Source: PZPK01 sp965230795
Lineage (GTDB): Bacteria; Pseudomonadota; Gammaproteobacteria; Pseudomonadales; Oleiphilaceae
Length of the DNA: 64,000 nucleotides
Assembly (NCBI GenBank): GCA_965230795.1
Contig: OZ246020.1
Span: forward strand, 3,348,001-3,412,000
Direction: 5' to 3'
Every line of letters begins with the position of its first letter. Position 1 is the stretch's first letter. A program made the position numbers and the translations under genes. Shown here piece by piece: positions 36,801 to 44,519 of this stretch. The notes under the pieces are model-generated. The model saw nothing but the letters and a program-made list of their open reading frames with translations, was not told the DNA's origin and ran no database searches.

Positions 36801-38714
36801 CACCATATCAACCGGCAGGTCATAGTCTGACTCGTCAATAATATGGAGATAGCTTGTGCACGCAGCACATGCTTCGTAAACATTGGCAGTATAAGTTTGC
36901 GTGGTCAGTTCAGATGGTGTGCCACTGATGTAGGCCGAAATCGTCACTGAGCCTGAACTTACGCCAGTCACACGACCTTGGCTATCAACGGTGGCAATCG
37001 CGTCGTCAGAACTGTCGTATACAAAAGTCTGGCTTGGTGTGGCTTGCGCCGGGTTTTGTATCTGTTCGCCGATGGCAACATACAACTCAACAGGCGTCTC
37101 AAAGCTGACTTCCGGATATGGTTCCGCATCGGAGTTGTCCCCCGTACCGTCACCATCGGTATCTTTCGATTCAGTCGCGTCAAAGGGAAAGGCATCCTCG
37201 GAATCATTGACACCGTCGTTGTCGTCATCGGTATCTGCATTATTGCCGACACCATCACCATCGGTATCGATTGACTCTGTGTCGTCGAGAGGAAACGCGT
37301 CATCGGTGTCGAGCACACTGTCGTTGTCATCATCCGTATCGGCATTATTGCCAACGCCATCGCCATCAGTATCTACTGTTTCTGAGTTATCTAATGGGAA
37401 GGCATCGTCTGTATCGATCACGCCGTCGTTATCGTCGTCTGTATCGGCGTTATTACCAATGCCATCGCCGTCGGTATCTACGGTCTCGGAGTCATCTAAC
37501 GGGAAGGTGTCGCTATTGTCTAGCACACCATCATTATCGTCGTCTGTATCGGCGTTGTTACCAATGCCATCACCATCGGTATCGACTGTTTCTGTGTCAT
37601 CTAGTGGAAAGGCATCGCTGCTGTCTAGCACACCATCATTGTCATCGTCTGAATCCAGTTCGTCGCGAATGCCATCACCATCGGTGTCGAGCGGTACTTC
37701 TGCGTCGCTGCCACTAATGTCGGGTGCCAGCTCGGGTTTACTGAACTCAACATCCACCGTGCCATCTTCAAGTACCGTGGTATCCGTCGTTACACCGCTG
37801 ACGGTTTTTTCATCGACGAGTACGGTTTCAATGTCACTAATCAAATCAGTCGTGCCGGGAATCTGTATCGTGGTCAGATCCATCTCGTCCAACTGCGTAT
37901 CTACGTCATCGCTCAAGGAAAGATAAGCAGGTACAACGCCGTCTTTGCTTTCCCCATCGATATCGCCGTCGCTCAAGTCTTCGGCCAGTGCCTGTAAAAG
38001 GTTCATGGGCGTATCGGTATCCGTCGTATCGTCACTCAACATCACACTCAGGGCCGCCACGGCCTCAATAGCCTGGCGATAACTGGCGACTTCTGCCTGA
38101 GCGTTAACCGAGCTTGTTGTATTCGTAATGAGCGGAGGCGTCGTAAAAATATCGACACTGGCGGGCATACCGAAACCCAGCGATGCGGTAACCAATCGAC
38201 GCGCGACTTCCAAGGCATCTGCAAATTCTGTTTCCGTGGTGGTGCCATCATCGTTGCCATTAAACGGTGCTCCTTCGTCGGCATTGGCAATCGCCATGTC
38301 TACTGCGAGAGTGGTCAACGGAGAGGCATAGACCGCTTCGCCATCATATAAACGCTGCACATCGACCACAGTGACTAGACGATCAAATACAGGAGCAAGG
38401 CCTGTGTTAATTTCGATGGTGTCTGCGTCGACTATAAACTCAAGCATTACCAAGCCAGCGCGACCAGCAGGAACCGCTAGCCCAGTGATCGCTGCAGTGC
38501 TGGCTGTCTCCCCCTCATCCAGCAGGGTTCCCTTCAGATCCGCAGCCGAGTAATCGAGTGCGAACAGATTAACCTGGGCATTGGCCAGGGGGCCTTTGAC
38601 ACCGGCGCCTTCAATCGGCACCGTACCAGTCGAAGGGGACGAAGAAGAGGATGATCCTCCACCACACGCTGCCAGCATCGAGCTAAATAGGGCAACCATC
38701 AATAAACGTTTCAC
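33831..38714 (-). CDS. Giant surface lipoprotein with TSP3, Ig-like and delta-60 repeats (paralogue 2)
   Basis: Protein of 1627 residues from GTG 38714, chosen because TAGGAG is 8 nt upstream and it gives a 17-residue lipoprotein signal (SSMLAAC) like paralogue 1; an ATG 21 nt earlier overlaps the ribosome site. Same order as paralogue 1. The first TSP3 array (~335-545) is expanded by about five ~36-residue units of the type DTDGDGIGNNADTDDDNDG. The Ig-like domains end in CAAC and CPTC, and the delta-60 blocks follow. The acidic Asp arrays should bind Ca2+. Tandem duplication with 29163 is evident. It is divergent from the OmpR-type regulator at 38906. Function unknown. Confidence 0.88.
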   Translation of the reverse strand: MKRLLMVALFSSMLAACGGGSSSSSSPSTGTVPIEGAGVKGPLANAQVNLFALDYSAADLKGTLLDEGETASTAAITGLAVPAGRAGLVMLEFIVDADTIEINTGLAPVFDRLVTVVDVQRLYDGEAVYASPLTTLAVDMAIANADEGAPFNGNDDGTTTETEFADALEVARRLVTASLGFGMPASVDIFTTPPLITNTTSSVNAQAEVASYRQAIEAVAALSVMLSDDTTDTDTPMNLLQALAEDLSDGDIDGESKDGVVPAYLSLSDDVDTQLDEMDLTTIQIPGTTDLISDIETVLVDEKTVSGVTTDTTVLEDGTVDVEFSKPELAPDISGSDAEVPLDTDGDGIRDELDSDDDNDGVLDSSDAFPLDDTETVDTDGDGIGNNADTDDDNDGVLDNSDTFPLDDSETVDTDGDGIGNNADTDDDNDGVIDTDDAFPLDNSETVDTDGDGVGNNADTDDDNDSVLDTDDAFPLDDTESIDTDGDGVGNNADTDDDNDGVNDSEDAFPFDATESKDTDGDGTGDNSDAEPYPEVSFETPVELYVAIGEQIQNPAQATPSQTFVYDSSDDAIATVDSQGRVTGVSSGSVTISAYISGTPSELTTQTYTANVYEACAACTSYLHIIDESDYDLPVDMVEQGDGKVVVLSRTSTNRITGRAMMLTRFDTDGTLDTSFGTAGHATYAYAGMAANYDAADIALQSSGKILVLGDDTYGRTTVVSRFNTDGSLDTTFGTAGHYEYNDGTYWNSVNLALDDSDNIVFTMNYKVPPSNTYLSIFHRLSPDGVPDISFDSDGMLSVSDLYVEDSLILDDGKILATGNYKDGGNTVFAVMRINQDGSVDSTFGTAGLVTRKVGRADSPHQIQVLSDGNYLVTGITPIISDNFAVLWKMDTSGNWDTSFSGDSLATMNFNGTDSGAYQAIEQADGKIAFVGHSGFGTFALGRVNADGSFDTTLPLTNSITAGAVTHDIDYESGYAGAFSVLRRRNGGYLLMGYSALEQFYGGVDYFYNDIYLIGLDINGQLDNTTFVATGLANEVIADNDNDGIRDRIDRDDDQDGIFDEVDTYPFDTDNDGIDNDVDPDDDGDGINDTDDAYPFDLDNDGILNVFDPDDDGDGVDDSSDAFPYDPTEQDDTDGDGIGNNADPTPYPVLTFALSGDQTIGLTDTLNNAATPASGTHDLQYSSSDTDVATVDAAGVVTAVAAGTATISVDLTDWPDTPVSYQLTVINGCPTCASSTALVDVQTYDAISGVIELADSDLLVYGFNDDSPATAIVSRLNLDGTPDTSFNSGSPLEFTYAAGKDTKVVDAVEQSDGKILLLSEYTPSTTDFLVTRLNADGSFDTSYGTSGHFVLHDASGDFVPGGMVLQSDGALVVAGSFKSGPSEGVVIRLTSSGALQAGFGYLGSGMATLITDADLKDVVLDGDDIVATGTNAGGDEAVLIRMTSTGELDTTFNTTGIASLGFAGEQNRTESVIVQSTGQYVINGSLEDGEVYIARFNDDGSLDNTFGASGISREGVSSAPSSVLNESFALIEQTDGILALVGGSDLNGSAIIDSLVVWRFDADGVIDSVVSTSLGYTNTYMTGMGVINSTYGGLVIAVDNYRWVEDQADLILYGLNNDGTENTTRFQ

Positions 38715-38746
38715 GAATAACACTCCTAAATACACGGTATCTTTGA

Positions 38747-38779
38747 ACTATAAAAAAACAATGTGCAGTAAGTGTGAAG
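38747..38779 (-). promoter_or_regulatory. Shared box promoter of giant lipoprotein 2
   Basis: On the minus strand: CTTCACA (38779-38773), 4 nt, CTGCACA (38768-38762), a 9-nt T-rich spacer, then TATAGT (38752-38747). From the second 7-mer to the -10 it is nearly identical to the promoter at 33709. The regulator gene at 38906 begins 126 bp away, divergently. Confidence 0.7.
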
Positions 38780-38905
38780 ATTCAGTGTCGTTTCTTTTCT
38801 AAGGATCCTCTGATCATTTATATTACGGCTCTGCTTGGGGCTCTGGAGTGCTTCAATTAGGCAAGTGACGGAATGAATGGCCCAAGTCCTTGATAAGGCG
38901 TTTAC

Positions 38906-39610
38906 ATGAACAACTCACAAACAAGAATTCTCCTGGTTGAAGATGAAGTGGAGCTTAGCGATATCCTGCGCGATTACCTTCGGGCTGAAGGCTTCGAGGT
39001 GTCGACGGAGTACAGGGGAGACGGCGTAGTCGAAAGGGCGAAGCAGATTAACCCGGATTTGATCCTGCTGGATAGAAATCTGCCCGGCACCGATGGCCTC
39101 GACATCTGCCGACAGCTCAGAACCTTTTCCAATGTCGCCATTATTATGTTGACCGCCAGAGTCGACGAAATAGATCGTTTAATGGGCCTGGATTCCGGCG
39201 CTGATGACTATGTCTGCAAGCCAGTCACCCCGAAAGAAGTCATCGCGAGGGTCAAAGCGGTGCTTAGAAGATTTCACCACCTTGATACCGCTAGCTCGCC
39301 ATCTAAGGTCACGCTGGACGACGATTGCCTGCAGGCGTTCTGGGAAGGTAACAATCTTGGCCTGACTCCGGTTGAGTTCCGGTTACTGAAAATGTTTCTA
39401 CGGAGTAGCCAGGGCATGGGCTCGCGCGCAAGTTTGATGAATGCTGCCTATGAAGATGGCCGGCGGGTGAGCGATCGAACGATTGATTCACATGTCAAAA
39501 ACCTGCGAGCCAAACTGATCGCCAGCTCCCATATCGAAAATCCGATTCGCTCTATCTACGGTGTTGGCTATCAACTTTGCCTGGAGCCTTCGACACCAAA
39601 CCATCAATAA
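38906..39610 (+). CDS. OmpR-family response regulator
   Basis: Protein of 234 residues. Receiver domain (~6-120) with phospho-acceptor Asp56 in LILLDRNLPG, acidic residues in VEDE and the Lys in DDYVCKPV. A winged-helix Trans_reg_C domain follows (~135-228; GLTPVEFRLLKMFLRS, RVSDRTIDSHVKNLRAKL). It is followed 10 bp later by its kinase. OmpR-type proteins bind direct repeats spaced about 11 bp, which is exactly the form of the CTGCACA boxes upstream of four neighbouring transcripts. It is therefore the best candidate regulator for them (inference). Confidence 0.93.
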   Translation: MNNSQTRILLVEDEVELSDILRDYLRAEGFEVSTEYRGDGVVERAKQINPDLILLDRNLPGTDGLDICRQLRTFSNVAIIMLTARVDEIDRLMGLDSGADDYVCKPVTPKEVIARVKAVLRRFHHLDTASSPSKVTLDDDCLQAFWEGNNLGLTPVEFRLLKMFLRSSQGMGSRASLMNAAYEDGRRVSDRTIDSHVKNLRAKLIASSHIENPIRSIYGVGYQLCLEPSTPNHQ

Positions 39611-39620
39611 GTACTGTGTC

Positions 39621-40820
39621 ATGAGCCACGCACATCCACTCCAACACCTTTCAATTGACAGCAAGAAAGCCACCCGCTTATTTTCGATAACGGGACTGCT
39701 GCTTCTCGCTCCCGTTAGCCTGGTCAGTCTGTTAAGCGGCCACACTATTCTTGGGATGAACGCCCTGTTAGTCATGGCCGTGCTAGCGACCCAGTACGCC
39801 CTGTATCTGTCAAAAAGTCATCGCCACGACCTGTTCAAACTGTGTGTCACGATACCCAGCATTATTCTGTTCTTCTCATTGCAGACGTATTTATCGGGAA
39901 TCGTTGCCGCATTCTGGTTTTACCCCTGTGTGATGATCATTTTTATCATCGCGTCCATGGGGCAGGCGATTGTGATAACGACGGGATTATTTCTGCTCAA
40001 TCTGCCGATATTTTTCAGTCAACTTGATATGCCGACAGCGCTGAGGCTGTCCATCTCACTTGCCTTGATTGGCGTTTTCAGCGCTGTGTTCCTGAGTATC
40101 GTGCAGTTGCAACAACGAAAGATCCTGGCCAATGAGATAAAGCGAAAAGAATACCTTTCCAACAGCTCACACGAGCTGAGAGCCCCCCTGTCGACGATGC
40201 TGGCAAAGATCGAAGCCATGCGCGATGGCATCCGGCCCGTTGACGGGGTACAAATCACCTCGCTTTCCAATACCAGCAAACTGTTATCCAAGCTGGTAGC
40301 TGACCTTCAGCTGCTTTCACAGGCGGATGTTAAGGAGCTCGAACTGCACAAAGAAGACTTCTCGCTGCGGGCACTCATCCAGGAAATCATTGATTCACTG
40401 GCTCACTTTCACGCCGAGGACAAGGTTTCCATTTCCTTAGACATGCACGGACCGATGACCATCTATGCTGACCCCATCAGAATCCGCCAGGTTCTCAGCA
40501 ATGTATTATCGAACTGCATGAAATACTCAAGGCCACCTCAACGAATTTTTATTAAAGTCATCGAAGAAGAAGGCTTTGCGGTCATCACCATCGAGGATTC
40601 GTCGCCGGGCGTAGATCAGGAGGCGTTGCCCAAACTCTTTGAGCGCTTTTATCGGGAACGAAAAGACAGCGTGAATATTACGCCGGGAAGTGGGCTAGGA
40701 CTGGCTATTGCCAAGACTCTTGTTGAACTGCACAAGGGAACCATTGTGGCCTTTCCCTCACCAATTGGCGGACTGGGTATCCGGATCGCCTTACCGATTG
40801 AGGGTGCATCCGCAGCATGA
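39621..40820 (+). CDS. Membrane sensor histidine kinase partnered with the OmpR-type regulator
   Basis: Protein of 399 residues starting at ATG 39621, 10 bp after the regulator stop. A six-helix membrane domain (~20-170) has almost no periplasmic loops. HisKA has SHELRAPLS (His184), and HATPase_c has NVLSNCMKYS and GSGLGLAIAKTL. The catalytic part is closely related to that of the triple-SBP kinase at 23155 (both have an AMRDGIRP/AMQDGIRP segment). Signal probably perceived in the membrane. A 4-bp ATGA overlap couples it to the next gene. Confidence 0.92.
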   Translation: MSHAHPLQHLSIDSKKATRLFSITGLLLLAPVSLVSLLSGHTILGMNALLVMAVLATQYALYLSKSHRHDLFKLCVTIPSIILFFSLQTYLSGIVAAFWFYPCVMIIFIIASMGQAIVITTGLFLLNLPIFFSQLDMPTALRLSISLALIGVFSAVFLSIVQLQQRKILANEIKRKEYLSNSSHELRAPLSTMLAKIEAMRDGIRPVDGVQITSLSNTSKLLSKLVADLQLLSQADVKELELHKEDFSLRALIQEIIDSLAHFHAEDKVSISLDMHGPMTIYADPIRIRQVLSNVLSNCMKYSRPPQRIFIKVIEEEGFAVITIEDSSPGVDQEALPKLFERFYRERKDSVNITPGSGLGLAIAKTLVELHKGTIVAFPSPIGGLGIRIALPIEGASAA

Positions 40821-41503
40821 ACAGCCCCATAACAAACACCCCCTTCCTCACCAACTATTCTAAAGCGACGCTTTGGCTCAGCATTATTACGATTATTGTC
40901 ATTCCCCCTTTCTCGATCGCCAACCTGTTAAAGGGGCACACAATACTTAGCCTGATCTGTTTCAGCTTTATGGTGCTTCTGGTATTGCAATGTACCCTGA
41001 TCAGGAAGAACCGCTACAGCGTCGGATTCACGCTCGGTGCACTGGTACCGGCCATAACGCTGTACATATTCTTTCAGATCTATACGCATGGCATTGTGGG
41101 CGTATTCTGGTCGTTTCCCGCGAGTATGGTGTTGTACTTTATCCTGCCGCTGAATCACGCCCGTAGAGCGTCGGTCGGCTTACTGCTGGTCAACACGCCG
41201 CTGATCTTTATCAAACTGGAGTTTGCCCTGGCCACATCCATTTCGCTGGCGCTGGTGATGCTTGCCGTGTTCAGCGGCTATATTTTGTCGATCATTGAAA
41301 ATCAGCAGAATGCGCTCAGTCGTGAAGCCATAATCAGCCGAACGCAGATTGAAGATATATCCGCCCTGCTGCAACCTGCCATTCAGGAAATGGGCGATAC
41401 GATTGAAAAAATCGATACCACCCACTCACCAAAGGGCGAGGATGCCCTCAGCGCCTTGTTTCTCAAAACATGTGAGATTAACCGAATAGTGGATAGTCTC
41501 TGA
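40817..41503 (+). CDS. Sensor-only paralogue of the adjacent kinase (no catalytic domain)
   Basis: Protein of 228 residues overlapping the kinase stop by 4 bp. Its six-helix membrane domain aligns with that of the kinase: LLKGHTILSL versus LLSGHTILGM, FQIYTHGIVGVFWSFP versus LQTYLSGIVAAFWFYP, and NTPLIFIKLEFA versus NLPIFFSQLDMP. The HisKA histidine and the ATPase domain are missing. The C-terminal ~60 residues (from IIENQQNALSRE) look like a decayed dimerisation helix without His. It may dimerise with the kinase and modulate it. It could also be a decaying duplicate, though it is intact and translationally coupled. Confidence 0.8.
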   Translation: MNSPITNTPFLTNYSKATLWLSIITIIVIPPFSIANLLKGHTILSLICFSFMVLLVLQCTLIRKNRYSVGFTLGALVPAITLYIFFQIYTHGIVGVFWSFPASMVLYFILPLNHARRASVGLLLVNTPLIFIKLEFALATSISLALVMLAVFSGYILSIIENQQNALSREAIISRTQIEDISALLQPAIQEMGDTIEKIDTTHSPKGEDALSALFLKTCEINRIVDSL

Positions 41504-41567
41504 GACGATCTGGTTCGGGATGGCTGGTATCTTGGCTTGTCTCGCGTGAGTCCTGCTTTTCGCTAGC

Positions 41568-42326
41568 TTATTGTGTTTGCTCGGCAAGAAAGTCTATAAA
41601 TTTCTGCCAGGATTTTTTATCGGCACGCGCCTGATACCGCTCGGAGCCAAATACGGTAAAGGCATGGGGCGCACCACTATAGGTGACCATCACATGCTCG
41701 GCACCATCGCTTTCCAGACGCGCTGCCAGATCTGCAAACTGCGTCATGGGAATCGCCGAATCTGCGGTGCCATGCATGACCAGTACAGAACCTTTCACGC
41801 TTTTATAGTCCTGGTCTTCAGGGGTCGACAATCCGCCATGAAAGGTCGCAAAGCCTTTTAAATCCGAGCCGGATCGGGCCAGCTCCAACACCGCGGCACC
41901 GCCAAAGCAGTATCCCATGGCCACCGCATTCCCGGTATTGGCGCCCTCTTTGGCGGCGGTCTCCAGCGCACCATTCATCAGCGCACGCATTTTGTTTCGG
42001 TCCTTGTACAGCTCGCCGGTATGCTGGCGTTTGTCGACCACTTCCGTCGGACGCACCCCCTTGCCAAAGAGGTCAGCCGCAAACACGGAATAGCCTTTTT
42101 CCGCCAGCATGGTGGCGCGTTTGACTTCATAGTCTGTCAGACCGTCCCAGTCATGAATCAGAAGCACCAAGGGGCTCCCCTCTCCGGCACTGACAAAGTA
42201 GCCTTCATAGTCCTGTCCCTGAACGGAATAGGTCAGGGATTTGCCGCCGGCAGAAACCGCGGTAGAGGCGAATGCCAGAGTACTGCTCAATAAAAGTGAA
42301 ATGACTCGCTTCATGGATAGCTGCAT
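41568..42326 (-). CDS. Dienelactone hydrolase-family protein, exported
   Basis: Alpha/beta hydrolase of 252 residues; ATG 42326 follows GGGAGAACGCT, and the longer upstream frame is rejected. A signal peptide (SLLLSSTLAFASTAVSA) makes it periplasmic, which is unusual for DLH proteins acting in chlorocatechol breakdown. The catalytic triad is visible: Cys in MGYCFGGAA, Asp in HGTADSAIP and His in SGAPHAFTVFG. Substrate unknown. It converges on the sensor-only gene and stands alone. Confidence 0.85.
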   Translation of the reverse strand: MQLSMKRVISLLLSSTLAFASTAVSAGGKSLTYSVQGQDYEGYFVSAGEGSPLVLLIHDWDGLTDYEVKRATMLAEKGYSVFAADLFGKGVRPTEVVDKRQHTGELYKDRNKMRALMNGALETAAKEGANTGNAVAMGYCFGGAAVLELARSGSDLKGFATFHGGLSTPEDQDYKSVKGSVLVMHGTADSAIPMTQFADLAARLESDGAEHVMVTYSGAPHAFTVFGSERYQARADKKSWQKFIDFLAEQTQ

Positions 42327-42779
42327 AGCGTTCTCCCGGATGATGTTGAGGTATTGAGTTCTCGAATCAAGCATACGCAAAAAATGCCGCAATGGATTGG
42401 CTTTGAAGAAGAATAGAAATAGGAAAGGATGAAACAAAGGCGGAAAAACAAAAAGGGCCATAACAGTCGAAGAGAGCAGCGTGCTCAATGAAAGCAGCAG
42501 CGCAAGCTGACATAATAGGATTTATATAGTTCCTCCATTTGTTTATGCGTAAATCAAGAAGTAAACACCGGTCGTCGACTGCGAACTGACTGTCATAGCC
42601 AAGTCATCATGTATGGTTTTGATGTGCACGTTTTTTGATAGAAAAAAGGCAGTTAGGTTGCCCAAGTTTTAACGATTTATGAATGCAAATAGCTTGGGAT
42701 CATACATCCAAAGGAGAATCAAGCGTTATCACTCGTCTATACTAGTGCTCGCGACGTCTTTCACTTTAAACAAGGCAAA
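42327..42779. other. Intergenic region upstream of the EAL gene
   Basis: About 450 bp without a gene. A TATACT at 42738-42743 may be the -10 of the EAL gene, but no matching -35 is seen. Nothing else is recognisable. Confidence 0.35.
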
Positions 42780-44420
42780 GTGGTTCTAATGTTGAAAAAA
42801 CTTTGGGCTAGTGGACACACACAGGCTTTTAGCGTCTCCGCTCTGTTTGTTGTGCTCTCCTTTATCGGATTGACGACATTGGATGCCCGCCAATACGCTA
42901 GTATTCAGCGCGATCGCGTGCTGCAAGACAATATGCGTGTCACCAAGGATATTCAGCGAGAACTTGGTCGGCTGCTGACCGCATTTGAAAAGCTGGACAA
43001 GGTTTCATTGTCCTGTGATGCAGAGGTGCTGCGAGCCTTCCGTGAACAACAATTTGATCTGATTTTTGTTGGTGAATTCGGGCTTTCGAACCGCTTTGGC
43101 CAACTGGTTTGCACCAGCTGGCAGAAAATAACCAATACGGTGGAAGTGCAACGCCCACCACATCCGGGTCAAGTTCGAATTTATGGACCCATTATCACCA
43201 AGTTCCTGGGCAAACCTGCTCTGGTTCTATCCAAAGGGCGCAGCGACGGCAATGAAATCAACGCGTTGTTACCGATACGCTGGCTTCGGAATACCCTGTC
43301 CAGTTTTAAACATGAGGATGGCTATCACGCCCTGATTAACACCGAATCAGGTGTTCCGATTGTGCTCGACGGGGAGTATTCCCTACCGGTCAGAGAGCGT
43401 ATTGAATTTCCACTTTACAAGAGTCTGACTTATGAAGGCCCTATGGATAATCAGGACATCCACTATCTAAGCCTGCGTAAAATCGATGACTGGCCTTTGG
43501 CAATAATCAATGCTCGTAGCGTCAGCGCACTCAATCAGGGTCGAATTCAATTCAAGCTTTCAAATTTTGTCATCTCTCTGGCGCTAGGCTTTCTCATTTT
43601 CGTTTGTATCTGGCGCATACAAAGGCGCGAGACAGGTCTGGGACATCAAATCGAACTGGGCATTGCCAACAACGAGTTCGTGAACTTCTATCAGCCCATT
43701 ATTGATGCCCGAACCAATCAAATGTCAGGTCTTGAAGTGTTGGTACGATGGCAGCATCCGGTGGATGGCCTAATTCCACCTGGCATGTTTATTCCCGAAG
43801 CGGAACGCAGCGGATTGATTATCCCGCTGACCACAACCATTCTGGAAAACGCCAGGTCCGAGTTGAGTTCATTGTTATTCGGACATCCGAAACTTCGGGT
43901 GAATATCAATATTTGCGGCCAACATCTGCTTGATCAGGAATTCATTGCAACAGTCGTCGCTTCGACGCAATGGTTGCCCAATCTGATGTTGGAACTCACT
44001 GAAAACGAACTGGTCGCCTATGAGGAAGAAAGGGTAATCGAAGCGATAAACACCCTTCGAGCCGCCAATATCGGATTAGCGATTGACGACTTCGGTACCG
44101 GCTATTCCGGATTACAGTATTTAAGCGAACTTCCCATCGATTGCATTAAAATTGATCGCGCCTTTGTTGCAGCATGCGGCACAGACTCTCCCTCGGCAGT
44201 TGTTCTCGATACGGTGGCGAACATGGCGGCAAAACTAAAGAAAAGTACCGTTGCTGAAGGGGTGGAAACAGAAGAGCAAGCGAGCTACCTCATGAGCAAA
44301 AACCTCTATCTTCACCAAGGCTGGCTATACGCCAAGGCCATGCCTATGGAAGACTTACTCGCCTTCATTCGGGAGAAAAATTCATCTGGCGTACCAGCTC
44401 TTTCATTTTCGCGGGACTAG
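42780..44420 (+). CDS. CSS-motif EAL phosphodiesterase (c-di-GMP)
   Basis: Inner-membrane protein of 546 residues. A first helix (~12-32), a periplasmic CSS-type domain with two cysteines (LSCDAE ~77, VCTSWQ ~108), and a second helix (~262-280) are followed by a complete EAL domain. The EAL signature is EVLVRWQHP, with ELTENE and IDDFGTGYSGLQYL further on, so catalytic metal ligands look intact. CSS-EAL proteins degrade c-di-GMP under control of periplasmic thiol/disulfide state. GTG 42780 is used (AAGGCAAA upstream); ATG 42789 is possible. Confidence 0.9.
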   Translation: MVLMLKKLWASGHTQAFSVSALFVVLSFIGLTTLDARQYASIQRDRVLQDNMRVTKDIQRELGRLLTAFEKLDKVSLSCDAEVLRAFREQQFDLIFVGEFGLSNRFGQLVCTSWQKITNTVEVQRPPHPGQVRIYGPIITKFLGKPALVLSKGRSDGNEINALLPIRWLRNTLSSFKHEDGYHALINTESGVPIVLDGEYSLPVRERIEFPLYKSLTYEGPMDNQDIHYLSLRKIDDWPLAIINARSVSALNQGRIQFKLSNFVISLALGFLIFVCIWRIQRRETGLGHQIELGIANNEFVNFYQPIIDARTNQMSGLEVLVRWQHPVDGLIPPGMFIPEAERSGLIIPLTTTILENARSELSSLLFGHPKLRVNINICGQHLLDQEFIATVVASTQWLPNLMLELTENELVAYEEERVIEAINTLRAANIGLAIDDFGTGYSGLQYLSELPIDCIKIDRAFVAACGTDSPSAVVLDTVANMAAKLKKSTVAEGVETEEQASYLMSKNLYLHQGWLYAKAMPMEDLLAFIREKNSSGVPALSFSRD

Positions 44421-44472
44421 TTTGGCGAGTCTATTTCTACCAGTCTCTCCTCTCCGTGCAGTGTTGCAAATA

Positions 44473-44507
44473 AGGATTGCACAATCCTTCACGGATTGTG
44501 CAATCCT
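44473..44507. terminator. Bidirectional terminator, perfect 15-bp stem
   Basis: AGGATTGCACAATCC (44473-44487), loop TTCAC, and its exact reverse complement (44493-44507). It lies in the 99-bp gap between convergent stop codons. There is no T-run on either side. Confidence 0.65.
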
Positions 44508-44519
44508 GGCAAAGCCGTA

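Noticed and set aside
37150..37680. Regular DNA repeats that might suggest a CRISPR array
   Set aside because: The units encode the ~36-residue TSP3-like repeats of the giant lipoprotein; there are no constant short repeats with unique spacers and no cas genes.
36991..37926. A 311-codon plus-strand frame rich in Ser and Pro repeats
   Set aside because: It is the mirror of the Asp-rich TSP3 array on the minus strand; repeats of the coding DNA keep the opposite frame open.
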